From: JBDHTS01 sp044220535
Lineage (GTDB): Bacteria; Pseudomonadota; Alphaproteobacteria; Micavibrionales; Micavibrionaceae
Assembly: GCA_044220535.1 (NCBI GenBank)
Contig: JBGAQU010000016.1
Span: 1-38,417 of the forward strand
Length of the DNA: 38,417 nt
Direction: 5' to 3'
A model generated the notes under the pieces. That model was not told the DNA's origin and ran no database searches. It saw nothing but the letters and a program-made list of their open reading frames with translations. The translations under genes were made by a program, and so were the position numbers. Below, piece by piece: positions 8,601-15,096 of the stretch (position 1 is its first letter; each line of letters opens with the position of its first letter).

Positions 8601-8688
8601 CATCGACGAAATTGTGGAGGAACTGGTGCGCCGTGCTGAAGAACTGCGCGAGGAAAGCGAGAAGCGCAAGGTCAGAAACCTGTCATGA
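5683..8688 (+). CDS. icmB: IcmB/DotO, VirB4-like ATPase of the Dot/Icm system
   Basis: 1001 aa, the usual size for IcmB/DotO. A P-loop, QPGAGKSVLLNTL, is at about residues 475-487. A Walker B-like acidic element (RLCYDEFHR, about 786-794) is followed by RNQLIRDVREGRKRGVQILL and SSQLLDDFD, the typical post-Walker-B region of VirB4/TraU-type ATPases. The N-terminal half is the family-specific domain. The protein is a cytoplasmic ATPase that docks on the inner-membrane complex and energises assembly or transport. It follows icmJ as in Legionella. The GC-rich codon use of its second half differs visibly from the AT-richer genes before it. The start has only a weak ribosome site (TTTTAAAGCC). Confidence 0.95.
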   Translation: MPGWLSKLIMPVQIALKQSLETFIRLETADDETTVVASDGSLITYVRVDGSRQVIGEAEFDRIIQGATIKIGARFDRPGHAMQVTFMRDPERITAHLERMIKPSRISASNMGMDLNDLFEERISHLSKFLSYEECYFVLWTRPSALTKNELQRAAKDMKAVQWLNAGYAQYPLGALDALRMRHKSFVTSVVSALDELGIRGNVLDVHEALRAVRNTMFPGKAHDDWRACLPGDPIPPRAPTSTHDMSDIMWPPLRQQLASGDARIIDKSVCKIGDLLWGGADMTLGPMDAAPFPFLLNRLVEADIPFRISFLIEGGGAQATTLRAFAATIMGVTNSLNKQIKFSLEGLQILARREPVVKLRISFATWAPGNDKNLIDDRMATLVQSVEAWGYCQVSEFSGDPLDCVMSSAMGIHCAGTAPTAVAPMIETMKFIPWQRPSSPFQYGAILLRTPDGKAWPYQTGTSLTTTWFDLVFAQPGAGKSVLLNTLNLGTVMSPGLSKLPYIAVIDIGPSSSGLISLVKEALPVARQHEAAYYRLQMTHKFAVNPFDTQLGCRYPLIDERSYLVELLTLLCTPPGHERPYDGIQQLSGLVVDEMFRWRDDNMANAEPRPFLPRLDPEVDEALAKFNVHLPTDPYWWDVVDKMFDLGEYHTAGIAQRHAVPTLTDAITAARRPQIRNLLEETTIGFSSEGVINAFERMITSAIRELPILSSITQFDINARICSLDLMDVAPQGDEVADRQTSIMYMLARHTLVRSWWMGLDSLQFIPEKYREYHEARLQDVAETPKRLCYDEFHRTSRSGSVRNQLIRDVREGRKRGVQILLSSQLLDDFDADMIDLATGVWVLGSAISDAAVENVRERFGLTETARDIIRFKLTGPKSGGAPALLVLGTTEGRYEQFLINTLGPIELWALSTSAEDVAIRNRLYSRLGASRARQMLAAAFPGGSARSEIKRRVMMKSEQQGESRSALTSTVIDEIVEELVRRAEELREESEKRKVRNLS

Positions 8689-8708
8689 GAGAGTGAGCGC
8701 GCGCCATC

Positions 8709-9197
8709 ATGAGCAAGAAAAGAATCGATATGAAAAACGATTCGGCAGGTGAAAGCAGCCTGCCCGTTTTGTTCATGCGCCACTGGAAGATTATTGTTCC
8801 GGCTATTGTCCTGGTGATTTCATTTGTGGCCTGGAACGCCACGCGCCCGATACAGGGCAGTGTTTATTTTGGCATATGCCGCACATTCCTGGAAACCCAG
8901 GTGCGTTATCCTAAAACAATCGATTTGACCGCTGTCGAATGGATCGAAAACTCCCTGCGCGTTTATTTTACGCATACGGATGCTTATGGCGAACACCGGT
9001 CCGAAATATTCGAATGCAGATTTAATAAAAAAGCACAAACGCTTGCAATACAGGAAGCCCGCCGTAACCGTATGCTGGTCGCTGCCGAGAAAGTTAAAGC
9101 TTATAACAAAACCATACCTTTTGTCGTCGCTGCCAGGCCCAATCTGGATATACCGCCGCGTCAGGGAGAAGACTTGATGGACCTGCAGCGAAATTAA
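8709..9197 (+). CDS. Unrecognised bitopic membrane protein downstream of icmB
   Basis: 162 aa. A short basic/polar N-terminus is followed by one membrane helix (about residues 23-45, WKIIVPAIVLVISFVAWNA) and a roughly 115-residue domain that should be periplasmic. The domain holds GSVYFGICRTFLETQVRYP and a second cysteine in IFECRF; this pair could form a disulfide. I do not recognise a family. It starts 20 bp after icmB on the same strand, so it is probably co-transcribed, which makes a secretion-apparatus role plausible but unproven. The start could also be the ATG at codon 11 (MKNDSAGE). A candidate lineage-specific Dot/Icm accessory component is the best present description. Confidence 0.65.
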   Translation: MSKKRIDMKNDSAGESSLPVLFMRHWKIIVPAIVLVISFVAWNATRPIQGSVYFGICRTFLETQVRYPKTIDLTAVEWIENSLRVYFTHTDAYGEHRSEIFECRFNKKAQTLAIQEARRNRMLVAAEKVKAYNKTIPFVVAARPNLDIPPRQGEDLMDLQRN

Positions 9198-9236
9198 AAA
9201 AGCCTTAAAATTCAACGACTTTTCTTAATCAAAAGT

Positions 9237-9266
9237 TTGATCTTTTTAGGTGATATCTGGTAAGAT
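9237..9266 (+). promoter_or_regulatory. Predicted sigma70-type promoter before the 120-aa gene
   Basis: TTGATC (9237-9242) and TAAGAT (9261-9266) are separated by 18 bp in an AT-rich gap. The ATG at 9288 follows an AAGGA ribosome site (9273-9277). This would give the last two genes of the cluster their own promoter. Confidence 0.4.
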
Positions 9267-9287
9267 TATTGTAAGGAAAAAATCCGT

Positions 9288-9650
9288 ATGGAAGAAAAGA
9301 TCGCGGACACGGCGGTGTCGAGACATCCTTTATCCGAACTTCAGCCGGCCGTGCTGCCGCCGCTGGCGACACGGATGGAAATCGATCTGCTGATCAACGA
9401 AGAATCCAAAATCTGGCTGCTCTACAGCCGGCCGTTGCAGGATATGGTGAAATGGGCGGAATATGACCCGCGTTCCAATAAACTGGCTCTGATCATGTTG
9501 TCCGGACAGTTGCAGGAATTGGGCCTTGTCATTCCTGAAAAAATGCAGGAACTGCTCAGAAACAGCCGTGAACTCTATCTGGTTCAGATCACGAATAAAG
9601 AAATCGAAGATTGCGGCATCGTGCCGTTGATGGTGCATACGTGGCATTAA
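9288..9650 (+). CDS. Unrecognised 120-aa soluble protein in the Dot/Icm cluster
   Basis: 120 aa with no membrane segment or signal peptide, so probably cytoplasmic. The centre reads as mixed helix and strand: RMEIDLLINEESKIWLLYSR, then MVKWAEYDPRSNKLALIML. The C-terminus is VPLMVHTWH. I do not recognise a family. It has a good ribosome site and stops 9 bp before the next gene, so the two are almost certainly co-transcribed. Small acidic or neutral soluble proteins in such clusters are often secretion chaperones (IcmS/IcmW/IcmR class in Legionella). That role is a guess from size and place only, because no sequence likeness to those was seen. Confidence 0.6.
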   Translation: MEEKIADTAVSRHPLSELQPAVLPPLATRMEIDLLINEESKIWLLYSRPLQDMVKWAEYDPRSNKLALIMLSGQLQELGLVIPEKMQELLRNSRELYLVQITNKEIEDCGIVPLMVHTWH

Positions 9651-9659
9651 GAGGGCAAA

Positions 9660-10850
9660 ATGACCGATAAAAAAGATCCGCGCGCACAGGGAATGACAGG
9701 AAGCGCTGAAGCACATGCCGCGCCCGCCGAAAAGCCTGAAACGCTTGGCATGAGCGCGAAACTGAGTCTTTACCNNAGCGGGCTGGAAAAAGACGGTTAT
9801 GACCTGGGGCCGTTGCAGAATGCGATCATGGCCCTTCCTGAAAAAGATCCCGCTTTGTCCAACCGCATTGTAAAAGCGTTGAATGATGGCGATACACGCG
9901 CTCAAATGCTGGACGCTATGCGCGAAAACATAAAAAGAAATCCTGATATCCTCAAACAGGTTACTGCCAACCCGCAGCAATTGCCGGCTCTGCTGGGCAT
10001 GGAACAACCTGGTACGCCGATGGTGCAGGCAAGTACCGAAGCCGCACCCGCTGCGCTTGAGAGGGCGGCGAGCGCTGGCGCAGCTGTCTTGGACGCCCTC
10101 AATCCGTTTCACGTCGGAACCGCAGAAGCAGCCGGAGTACCCGCTCAGGTCGTGGCGCCTCAGCCGCCGCCAGCCGCTCCTGCAGCTGCACCTCCACCTC
10201 CACCTCCACCTAAGGCCGCGCCAGCCGGCGATGCCAGCCCCGAAGCGGATGCATTGCGGGTTCAAATCGCTGAAAAAGCCCTGGCCCTTCAAAATGATCC
10301 GGATATCAAGGCGGGATTGGAGCTGGCGAAAAAAGATAACAACATCGCCACACTCATAAAGGAGCAGTACGGGTTTGATATCAATGCGTCTGAGGAAAAG
10401 ACAACACAGGAACTGATGAACGCCAATATGGAACAGCTTAAAGCCAAAAAAGAAGCTTTGGATGCGCTGGAATCACGCAAGGAATGGATCGGCTACATTG
10501 CCAAAAAACCGCAAATGGCGGGCGGCCTGGGCGAAATGTATGCCGGTGGTCAGATGCTTGCTTCAGGCAATTTCTTCGAAGGCTTCAAGATGATGCTGAA
10601 AGGCTTGGGCCATACTCTGGGCGGCGCCTTTGGGGGAACCTTTGGAAACATCTTCAAAGGCCTGGATACGATTGTGGATAAAGTCGGAAACGACACGAAA
10701 GGCATGGCCAACACATTGCTTGAAAAATCCGGTGTAGATCCTGCGCTTGTCAATCTGGCGCTCAAGGGTACAAATCTCGCCCCGGCCCCTGCAAGGCAGC
10801 CTCAGCCTGGTCAGCAACAACCGGGCGGTCCGGCACCGCCGCCGAACTAG
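9660..10850 (+). CDS. Unrecognised Pro/Ala-rich protein at the end of the Dot/Icm cluster
   Basis: 396 aa. The N-terminal part (about 25-120) is helical and polar (EKDGYDLGPLQNAIMALPEK, DPALSNRIVKAL). A proline/alanine-rich linker with an uninterrupted proline run lies at about 160-185. A charged helical region follows (about 190-280), then a glycine/methionine-rich amphipathic segment (about 284-345, GGLGEMYAGGQMLASGNFF, GGAFGGTFG), and a proline/glutamine-rich tail. Codon 39 is unresolved because of NN at 9775-9776. No family is recognised. No signal peptide is present. It could be a secreted substrate or a structural accessory of the neighbouring system; both are inference from position. 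The stop overlaps the convergent ubiH end by 4 bp. Confidence 0.6.
   Translation: MTDKKDPRAQGMTGSAEAHAAPAEKPETLGMSAKLSLYXSGLEKDGYDLGPLQNAIMALPEKDPALSNRIVKALNDGDTRAQMLDAMRENIKRNPDILKQVTANPQQLPALLGMEQPGTPMVQASTEAAPAALERAASAGAAVLDALNPFHVGTAEAAGVPAQVVAPQPPPAAPAAAPPPPPPPKAAPAGDASPEADALRVQIAEKALALQNDPDIKAGLELAKKDNNIATLIKEQYGFDINASEEKTTQELMNANMEQLKAKKEALDALESRKEWIGYIAKKPQMAGGLGEMYAGGQMLASGNFFEGFKMMLKGLGHTLGGAFGGTFGNIFKGLDTIVDKVGNDTKGMANTLLEKSGVDPALVNLALKGTNLAPAPARQPQPGQQQPGGPAPPPN
9775..9776. other. Two unresolved bases (NN)
   Basis: The only ambiguous positions in the window. They fall in codon 39 of the 396-aa gene without breaking its frame, which suggests the gap length is correct or the join is a scaffolding artefact. 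Confidence 0.95.
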
Positions 10851-12091
10851 GATGAAGCGCGCGCCCGCGCCTTCATGCCCATCGCCTGCCGCATAAAAAA
10901 CCGTTTCGCGGTCCTGCTGCGCGATACTGCGGCGGTCCCCGCACGCCGCATCAACGCCACGGATTGCATGTCGTTGGAAAACAGATGGTTCAGGATATCG
11001 GTCGCCCCCGCCATCGCCACATTGTCCAGCCGCCGGTCGCGCTGATAGGCGCTTAAAATATCCGGACTGCCCGCATCCGCCGCGCCTGAAATCTTCTCCG
11101 CCAGATCGGCGACATCGCGCAGGCCCAGATTCAGCCCCTGTCCCGCAATAGGGTGAATACCGTGCGCCGCGTCGGCCACCAGAGCGACACGATCCCCCAC
11201 GTAATCATGCGCATGAATTAACCCTAACGGAAACGCGAAACGCCTCCCGATCAACCGCACTTCGCCATACCGGTCCGGGAACCGCGCGGTCAGCGCCGTA
11301 TTGAACACATCCTCCGGCCAGTCGAGTGGTGAATGTTTTGCGGTCTGTTCCACCGTCCACACCACGGATGACCGGTGCCGGCCTTGTTCGTCATCCGTCA
11401 TCGGCAGAATGGCGAACGGCCCCTCCGGCCTGAAATGCTCCACCGCGACATGGCGGTGCGGATGGTCATGCGCCACGGTGCAGACAATCGCTTGTTGTTT
11501 ATATGCCCACGCCCTCGTCCCGATCCCGGCCCAGTCGCGAACAGCCGAATTCCGCCCGTCCGCGCCGACGACCAGCTGCGTGGTATAAACCTGCCCGTCC
11601 GTCGTTGTTACCTCCGCATAGTCATCGTATGCAATAAATCCCGCCGCCGCCGCCGGGGCGATATGCCGGACGGAAGGCAGAGTCTGCACATGCCGATAAA
11701 GGCAGGCGCGAAAATCCCGGTTCTCGACGATCCAGCCGAACATATTCCCGGCCTCCGCGCTGTCGAACTGCAGGGCGACGCGCGACGACGCCCCGTCCAG
11801 TATGTCGATGGTTTCGATGGCGCAGGCACCATGCCCCGCGTCCTCCAGCATGCCCCACACGCCGGATTTCTCCAGGATCTGCCGCGACCCGTATGATATC
11901 GCCGTGGTGCGCCCGTCAAACGCGGCGGACAGCTGCGCCGCCGGGGCGTCCCGGTCCAGGCAGGTCACATCGATGCCATCCCGGCCCAAAAGCCCCGCCA
12001 GCGTCAGGCCCGCAAGTCCCCCGCCAATAATCATCACATCGGCATGGTTTTTTGTGTTGTTTATTTTGCTGCGTGTCATGCGCTCCATCAT
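10847..12091 (-). CDS. ubiH: UbiH/UbiF/COQ6-family FAD-dependent hydroxylase (ubiquinone synthesis)
   Basis: About 414 aa from ATG 12091; an in-frame ATG at 12115 would fall inside a REP-like repeat. The N-terminal dinucleotide fold has VMIIGGGLAGLTLAGLLG and an acidic end (CLDRD). The middle has the VVGADGRNSAVRDWAGI motif. The C-terminal FAD motif reads VALVADAAHGIHPIAGQG followed by LNLGLRDVADLAE, which is diagnostic for the UbiH/VisC/COQ6 group. These enzymes hydroxylate the aromatic ring of ubiquinone precursors at the inner membrane. Which ring position (UbiH, UbiF, UbiL or UbiM type) cannot be told from sequence by eye, so the symbol is provisional. The start codons lie in a 10-bp hairpin. 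Confidence 0.9.
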   Translation of the reverse strand: MMERMTRSKINNTKNHADVMIIGGGLAGLTLAGLLGRDGIDVTCLDRDAPAAQLSAAFDGRTTAISYGSRQILEKSGVWGMLEDAGHGACAIETIDILDGASSRVALQFDSAEAGNMFGWIVENRDFRACLYRHVQTLPSVRHIAPAAAAGFIAYDDYAEVTTTDGQVYTTQLVVGADGRNSAVRDWAGIGTRAWAYKQQAIVCTVAHDHPHRHVAVEHFRPEGPFAILPMTDDEQGRHRSSVVWTVEQTAKHSPLDWPEDVFNTALTARFPDRYGEVRLIGRRFAFPLGLIHAHDYVGDRVALVADAAHGIHPIAGQGLNLGLRDVADLAEKISGAADAGSPDILSAYQRDRRLDNVAMAGATDILNHLFSNDMQSVALMRRAGTAAVSRSRTAKRFFMRQAMGMKARARASS

Positions 12092-12110
12092 ATAGAACCC
12101 TATATGATGT
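12087..12110 (-). promoter_or_regulatory. Perfect AT-rich hairpin over the ubiH start codons
   Basis: CATCATATAG (12087-12096), a 4-nt loop and CTATATGATG (12101-12110) form a 10-bp stem. On the ubiH strand, the candidate ribosome-site Gs are in the loop and the ATG codons (12086-12091) are in or at the edge of the 3' arm. A weak, AU-rich stem at this place could sense temperature or moderate translation; this is inference. Confidence 0.5.
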
Positions 12111-12111
12111 G

Positions 12112-12190
12112 TCATCCTCCGGCTTGACCGGAAGATCCATGCACAGGCCTCACCATCGTATAGATCCTCCGGTCAAGCCGGAGGATGACA
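12112..12190. repeat. REP-like facing pair 1
   Basis: Two 27-bp arms, 12112-12138 and 12164-12190, are inverted relative to each other with one mismatch. Their core is GTCATCCTCCGGCTTGACCG. They lie between ubiH and the barrel gene. They share the GTCATCC...GGATGAC outer ends with the pairs at 20133-20220 and 28441-28589. Confidence 0.85.
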
Positions 12191-12211
12191 TGGTAGAAAA
12201 AATTCTGAACT

Positions 12212-12871
12212 TTACTTCATCAACCCGACAGGCAGGTCATATTGCACGCCGACGCGGAATTCGTGGCTGCCATAGCCCATTGTGTAATTGTCGGTTTTGA
12301 CGTCCGATGTCTTCAGGTATTTGTAATCGCCCGTAAACGCGAAATTCGGGCTGATCCGGTACAGCAATCCGGCCCCGGCCTGCCAGGCAAATCCCATGGA
12401 TGATCCCTGATTGCTCGGCAATCCGCTGCCGGGCGCAAAGGTGCGGTCATGATCGGCCAGGCCGACACCCGCCGTAATGAAAGGTGTGATCTTTTTCCAG
12501 TTCACCGGCAGGTCGTAATACACATTGGCCATATACAGTGTCGTCTTGTCGCGCCCGCCGCCATTAGCGGTGATTCCGTTATAGGTGACGTTGTCGATAT
12601 GCGCATTGCGGTAAGAAATCTCCCCCTCCACCCGCACGGCCCGGTTCAGGCGCAGGCCCAGCGCCCCGGCGAAGGATGTGGCGTTCTTGTAATTGACGGA
12701 TCCGTCAACGCCGGTCGTGCTCTCTTTAAGATCCTGGGAATTATAGGTGTTGAGGCCCAGATAACTGGCCAGGTAAAACCGGCTGAGCTGCGCATGCGCG
12801 GAGGCGTTTGCAGCCAGGCATAATCCCGCGCATATCAGGGCGACCGTTAACCGGCGAAACATCATGGACAT
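12212..12871 (-). CDS. Outer-membrane beta-barrel protein (opacity/OmpA-like porin fold)
   Basis: 219 aa. A signal peptide (RRLTVALICAGLCLAANASA, cleavage after AHA near residue 27) is followed by alternating strands typical of an eight-stranded barrel: FYLASYLGLNTYNSQ, AGALGLRLNRAVRVEGEISY, TTLYMANVYYDLP, ITPFITAGVGLADH, and a C-terminal FRVGVQYDLPVGLMK. The spacing and the ITPFITAGVG-type strand are characteristic of OmpA-like transmembrane-domain proteins (surface antigens, opacity proteins). There is no OmpA peptidoglycan-binding domain. The last residue is not the usual aromatic, though F and Y occur earlier in the last strand. Its substrate or role is unknown. It is a single gene with its own upstream gap. 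Confidence 0.8.
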   Translation of the reverse strand: MSMMFRRLTVALICAGLCLAANASAHAQLSRFYLASYLGLNTYNSQDLKESTTGVDGSVNYKNATSFAGALGLRLNRAVRVEGEISYRNAHIDNVTYNGITANGGGRDKTTLYMANVYYDLPVNWKKITPFITAGVGLADHDRTFAPGSGLPSNQGSSMGFAWQAGAGLLYRISPNFAFTGDYKYLKTSDVKTDNYTMGYGSHEFRVGVQYDLPVGLMK

Positions 12872-12984
12872 GGAACAGGACGCGAAAAAGTTTGAAAACC
12901 AAACCGGAGAACCCGATTCTATTTACAATTGTACCAAGGATAATCCCTCAGATAAAGCGCATATTTATAAAGCCCTTTTGACCA

Positions 12985-13140
12985 CTATGGACACAAATCA
13001 GCACGAATAAAGAAAGATTTTTTCGAACTACAGAGCACGCAGGGATCGCAGAGAAGATAGTAAATAATTTTCCTCTGTGCGCTCTGCGTGCTCTGTAGTT
13101 AATTTTCTTTCTTATTCGTGAAAACTGGTGTCCACTCGTG
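12985..13140. repeat. Long intergenic hairpin, copy A
   Basis: Inner arms AACTACAGAGCACGCAG (13026-13042) and the exact complement (13084-13100) are enclosed by outer arms with CACGAATAAAGAAAG (13002-13016) against 13107-13120 and TGGACAC (12988-12994) against 13128-13134. The 332-bp gene-free stretch 12872-13204 consists of the barrel-gene promoter region, this palindrome and the terminator at 13150. The same TGGAC.CGAAT outer module appears in copy E near 31.1 kb. Confidence 0.8.
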
Positions 13141-13149
13141 GGTCAAACA

Positions 13150-13185
13150 AAAAACCGCCGATCCATTCAGGAACCGGCGGTTTTT
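13150..13185. terminator. Bidirectional intrinsic terminator
   Basis: AAAAACCGCCG (13150-13160) pairs with CGGCGGTTTTT (13175-13185) around a 14-nt loop. On the - strand it lies just after the stop of the 206-aa gene and gives a GC stem followed by a T run, so it most likely ends that transcript. Confidence 0.8.
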
Positions 13186-13204
13186 AATTCTTTACCGTAA
13201 ATCT

Positions 13205-13825
13205 TTAAGCGATCGGCGAATCCACTTTCACCGGCAGATCGGCGGCGATGGGATCATCGTCCAGCATTTCGATCATGCCGGTCGGCTGCACGGCAAAATG
13301 CGCGATAAACAGGGCGTTGGAATAAAACACCACGCCCTCGCACAGCAGATAACCCTGTTCGTTGCGGCCTTCATAGGTCGCGGGGCGGATCGTGCCCTCC
13401 ATGACGGCGCGGGTCTGCGCGTCCAGGTTTTTCGGCACATCCGGGCTGTCTATGGATTCGGTGATCAGGAACGGCCCTTCTTCCCCGCGCACGAAGAAGC
13501 AGAAGAATTTCAGGTAATCCAGAACGTTGTCTTCCGTCACCTTGATCGGCGCGATGGAATTGACCTCATGGATCGGCGGCGACGTGCCCATCAGGCGGTA
13601 CAGGTTGCCCTGCGCGGTCAGGTAATAAATCGTCAGTTTCTTTGGGTTCCAGGATGCGTCGCGCACCCGCACCAGCACGACTTCATCATAAAATGGCAGG
13701 GACCGCCATGAAACCTGCGTGGTTTCGGCGGATGTGCGGTATTTGCCGTCGATCGGGTTGACCTGCTCCAGAAAACCCTGAAGTTCTTCGCCCGTAACCG
13801 CGTTCCAATTGTCGTCGTCATACAT
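13205..13825 (-). CDS. Conserved-looking hypothetical protein, 206 aa
   Basis: 206 aa with no signal peptide or membrane helix, so cytoplasmic by appearance. It is rich in beta-strand-like stretches (FYDEVVLVRVRDASWNPKKL, TIYYLTAQGNLYRLMG, PFLITESIDSP, GYLLCEGVVFYSNALF). I do not recognise a named domain. It lies upstream of and divergent from rpmH. The gene ends at a clean terminator, its GC and codon use match the neighbouring housekeeping genes, and one frame stays open against five interrupted ones. These points support it as a real gene. No function can be given. Confidence 0.75.
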   Translation of the reverse strand: MYDDDNWNAVTGEELQGFLEQVNPIDGKYRTSAETTQVSWRSLPFYDEVVLVRVRDASWNPKKLTIYYLTAQGNLYRLMGTSPPIHEVNSIAPIKVTEDNVLDYLKFFCFFVRGEEGPFLITESIDSPDVPKNLDAQTRAVMEGTIRPATYEGRNEQGYLLCEGVVFYSNALFIAHFAVQPTGMIEMLDDDPIAADLPVKVDSPIA

Positions 13826-13912
13826 AGGGGGAATGATCCTGTTGTTTTTCTTACGGCATTTTTAGGATTTAATCGGGGCCTCGTCAAAGGAATTCGAACA
13901 GCCGGGCTTTTT

Positions 13913-13935
13913 ATCGACAATGAACCCCTGTCGAT
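13913..13935. promoter_or_regulatory. Dyad upstream of the rpmH promoter
   Basis: ATCGACA (13913-13919) and TGTCGAT (13929-13935) are inverted around a 9-nt spacer, ending 5 bp before the rpmH -35. TTATCGACA also differs from the DnaA-box consensus TTATCCACA by one base. It could be an operator or weak DnaA sites; unproven. Confidence 0.35.
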
Positions 13936-13940
13936 TAACA

Positions 13941-13969
13941 TTGACAGCCCGCACGGCCTCCTTTATAAA
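13941..13969 (+). promoter_or_regulatory. Strong sigma70-type promoter of rpmH
   Basis: A consensus -35 TTGACA (13941-13946) and TATAAA (13964-13969) have an exact 17-bp spacer. The rpmH ATG lies 48 bp downstream of the -10. This is the best promoter match in the window, fitting a ribosomal protein gene. Confidence 0.8.
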
Positions 13970-14017
13970 CCCTGCATTCTGGAATTGTTAACGCTGAACG
14001 CTTAAGAGGGCGCGCCC

Positions 14018-14152
14018 ATGAAACGCACATATCAACCGAGCAAACTGATCCGCGCCCGCCGTCACGGCTTCCGCAGCCGTATGGCCACGAAAAACGGCCG
14101 CCTGGTTCTGGCCCGCCGCCGCGCGAAAGGCCGCAAGGTCCTGTCCGCTTAA
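14018..14152 (+). CDS. rpmH: 50S ribosomal protein L34
   Basis: 44 aa beginning MKRTYQPSKLIRARRHGFRS and ending RRRAKGRKVLSA, the full and typical L34 sequence (very basic, KRTYQPS start, HGFR-RM core). It is a structural protein of the large ribosomal subunit. It heads the conserved block rpmH-rnpA-yidD-yidC-engB and has a strong promoter at 13941-13969 and an AGAGGG ribosome site. It is too short for common length cut-offs but unmistakable. Confidence 0.98.
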   Translation: MKRTYQPSKLIRARRHGFRSRMATKNGRLVLARRRAKGRKVLSA

Positions 14153-14195
14153 GCGGCAGGGCACGCCCTTTCCCTTATTACTTCAAGGGCTTGCC

Positions 14196-14573
14196 ATGCA
14201 TACATCCAAAGAATCCATGAAATCTGTTGCCCGCTTATTGAAGCGGGCGGATTTTTTATCGGTCCAGGCGTCCGGCAAGAAATGGGTCTCCAAAAGCCTG
14301 GTTTTACAGATTGCGGATAATCCGTCCGGCGCCATTCGTTTCGGCCTGACCGTCACCAAAAAAGTCAGCAAATCCGCGGTTGTCCGCAACCGCATCCGCC
14401 GCCGCCTGCGCGCCGCCGCCTATGACGTGATCCCTGTGCATTCTGAACCGGGCCACGACTACGTCCTGATCGGCCGGGAGGATACCGCCACCCGCCCCTA
14501 CGAAGACCTCACCAAAGACCTCGAATGGTGCATCAAACGCCTCGGCGCCCTCAAGACCAAAGAAGAGGTTTAA
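14196..14573 (+). CDS. rnpA: Ribonuclease P protein component
   Basis: 125 aa. The hallmark RNR motif is present in KKVSKSAVVRNRIRRRLRAA (about residues 51-70), preceded by RFGLTVTKK. The N-terminal part has LKRADFLSVQASGKKW, as in other RnpA proteins. It binds the catalytic RNase P RNA and promotes 5' processing of pre-tRNA. The start at 14196 follows rpmH by 43 bp. An internal ATG at codon 8 is possible. The TAA is immediately followed by the large hairpin at 14573-14761. Confidence 0.96.
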   Translation: MHTSKESMKSVARLLKRADFLSVQASGKKWVSKSLVLQIADNPSGAIRFGLTVTKKVSKSAVVRNRIRRRLRAAAYDVIPVHSEPGHDYVLIGREDTATRPYEDLTKDLEWCIKRLGALKTKEEV

Positions 14574-14761
14574 AATTTTACCGCGGAGGTCGCGGAGCTA
14601 AGGCGCCGCAGGCAATCTTAAGTCTCTTGAACCACTGAGCGCACTGAGAACACTGAGATCTCGGTGTCTCAGTGTTCTCAGTGCGCTCAGTGGTTCAAAT
14701 CTTTTTGCGCTGCGCGCGGCTTGTCCTTCTCCGCGACCTCCGCGCCTCCGCGGTAAAATTT
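14573..14761. repeat. Long intergenic hairpin, copy B
   Basis: Two nested palindromes lie here. The outer arms are 17 bp, 14573-14589 and 14745-14761 (AAATTTTACCGCGGAGG and complement). The inner arms are a perfect 32-bp pair, 14627-14658 and 14667-14698, with an 8-nt loop, rich in CACTGAGA/CACTGAGC units. It separates rnpA from yidD within an otherwise tight operon and fills most of that 234-bp gap. Confidence 0.9.
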
Positions 14762-14807
14762 CTTTTTACCATTGCCACCACCTCAAAACCAGTGTTCCAT
14801 AACACCC

Positions 14808-15053
14808 ATGCGCACCCTCATTCACCTCTACCGCTGGCTCATTTCCCCGCTTACCGGCCCCTGCTGCCGGTACCAGCCGACCTGTTCCGCCTACGCGCTG
14901 GAGGCGATTGAAAAACACGGCAGGCTGGCCGGATCCGTCCTGACCATCGGCCGCCTCCTGCGCTGCCATCCTTTCACCCGCCGCCATGGCTATGATCCGG
15001 TACCCGAGGCCCCGCCCCGCCCGTTTGCTTTCCTGTATAAGGATCGGCTATAA
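14808..15053 (+). CDS. yidD: YidD membrane protein insertion efficiency factor
   Basis: 81 aa from ATG 14808 (a longer frame upstream starts inside the hairpin region and adds no family residues). It has IHLYRWLISPLTGPCCRYQP, TCSAYALEAIEKHG and RLLRCHPFTRRHGYDPVP, which together are the YidD signature with conserved cysteines and the HP-----GYDPVP motif. YidD is a small amphipathic inner-membrane-associated protein that assists YidC-dependent insertion. It sits between rnpA and yidC as usual. Confidence 0.96.
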   Translation: MRTLIHLYRWLISPLTGPCCRYQPTCSAYALEAIEKHGRLAGSVLTIGRLLRCHPFTRRHGYDPVPEAPPRPFAFLYKDRL

Positions 15054-15096
15054 AGCAGGCATCTCCAACCGACCGATTAAGGGACGATCCCCCGTC

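Noticed and set aside
13826..14017. Replication origin next to rpmH
   Set aside because: Only one or two DnaA-like sites are present, with no AT-rich unwinding region and no dnaA or dnaN nearby.
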